A DNA stretch of 64,000 nucleotides, taken from the NCBI RefSeq assembly GCF_011397635.1, contig NC_064758.1:21846513-21910512 (forward strand). Direction: 5' to 3'. The first letter of the stretch is position 1, and every line of letters begins with the position of its first letter. Made by a program: the position numbers and the translations under genes. The notes beneath the pieces are model-generated. The model did no database searches. It saw nothing but the letters and a program-made list of their open reading frames with translations, and was not told where the DNA came from. The DNA is from Epinephelus fuscoguttatus. Lineage: Eukaryota > Chordata > Actinopteri > Perciformes > Serranidae. This document shows positions 63,621 through 64,000 of this stretch, in pieces.

Positions 63621-64000
63621 GTAAGACGCTGGGTGCAGAAAAATATCACACACATCATCACTCAGTAACAAGAGATATATTCTGACTCAAGCCTGTAAAT
63701 GTTGTTATAAAATGTCAACTAAGCACTTGAAGTAACAATCTCAAAGATGTTCACATAAATAAATGTCTATGAAGTTGCTATCTGTCACTGAATGAGGTCA
63801 CACAATGGTGATTTAACCTAAGGCCCACTGAAGTATTGCAGTATTTATACATTTGCAGTATTAAAAACTGGGTGTCAAAGGTGACATTTGTGGAAAGAAA
63901 TGCTGGGTGAAGTTATTGCTAATCAAGCAAACCTAACATTTTCTACCGCTGCAGCTTAATATTAAATTCATTTAACTGGTAAAACAAAAGCTGACAGGAA
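63621..64000 (+). other. Start of the last visible nfya intron
   Basis: Follows a GTAAGA donor at 63621. No further exon is seen before the window ends; the terminal exon (expected to end with a motif like TQIIRVS) must lie downstream. Confidence 0.6.

Overview
The window is nuclear DNA of a ray-finned (teleost, probably percomorph) fish. Genes have short GT-AG introns, the intergenic DNA is AT-rich and full of microsatellites, and the interspersed repeats are of teleost type: TTAA-flanked foldback elements, hAT-like elements, and fragments of L1-like and restriction-endonuclease-type LINEs. Six protein-coding genes could be read. For five of them I joined exons by hand into one frame that stays open from exon to exon.

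Layout, left to right: amigo1 (+, 1-1443, single exon, 5' end probably cut by the window edge); a gene-free 8 kb with repeats and a 430 bp CCTA microsatellite; atxn7l2 (-, 9931-17776, nine coding exons, 659 aa); a repeat-rich spacer with a local tandem duplication; a synaptophysin-like gene, probably sypl2 (-, 22557-25255, six coding exons, 241 aa); an 8 kb spacer of transposon remains; sort1 (+, 33515-50321, twenty coding exons, 822 aa, 2.2 kb 3'UTR); ngrn (-, 53556-57252, three exons, 313 aa), convergent with sort1; and nfya (+, 59906 to beyond the window, eight coding exons present).

From memory of the human map, the order and relative orientation amigo1 / atxn7l2 / sypl2 / sort1 match human 1p13.3. 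CYB561D1 and PSMA5, which lie among these genes in human, are not visible here. ngrn and nfya are on other human chromosomes, so sort1/ngrn is a junction of ancestral blocks. The genes do not form one pathway: AMIGO1 is a neuronal adhesion protein, ATXN7L2 a SAGA-module ataxin-7 relative, SYPL2 a tetraspan vesicle or triad-membrane protein, SORT1 a Vps10-domain sorting receptor, NGRN a mitochondrial ribosome/16S rRNA factor, and NF-YA the DNA-binding subunit of the CCAAT factor.

I found no sign of a novel multi-gene system. The most useful observations are local: a missing His ligand in the ATXN7L2 SCA7 motif; two copies of one TTAA transposon family inserted about 20 bp upstream of 3' splice sites in two different genes; a tandem NAGNAG acceptor between the two functional helices of NF-YA; a sort1 intron whose retention would delete the acidic dileucine signal; CCAAT boxes at the nfya promoter; and well-defined nested hAT and TTAA elements with visible target-site duplications.
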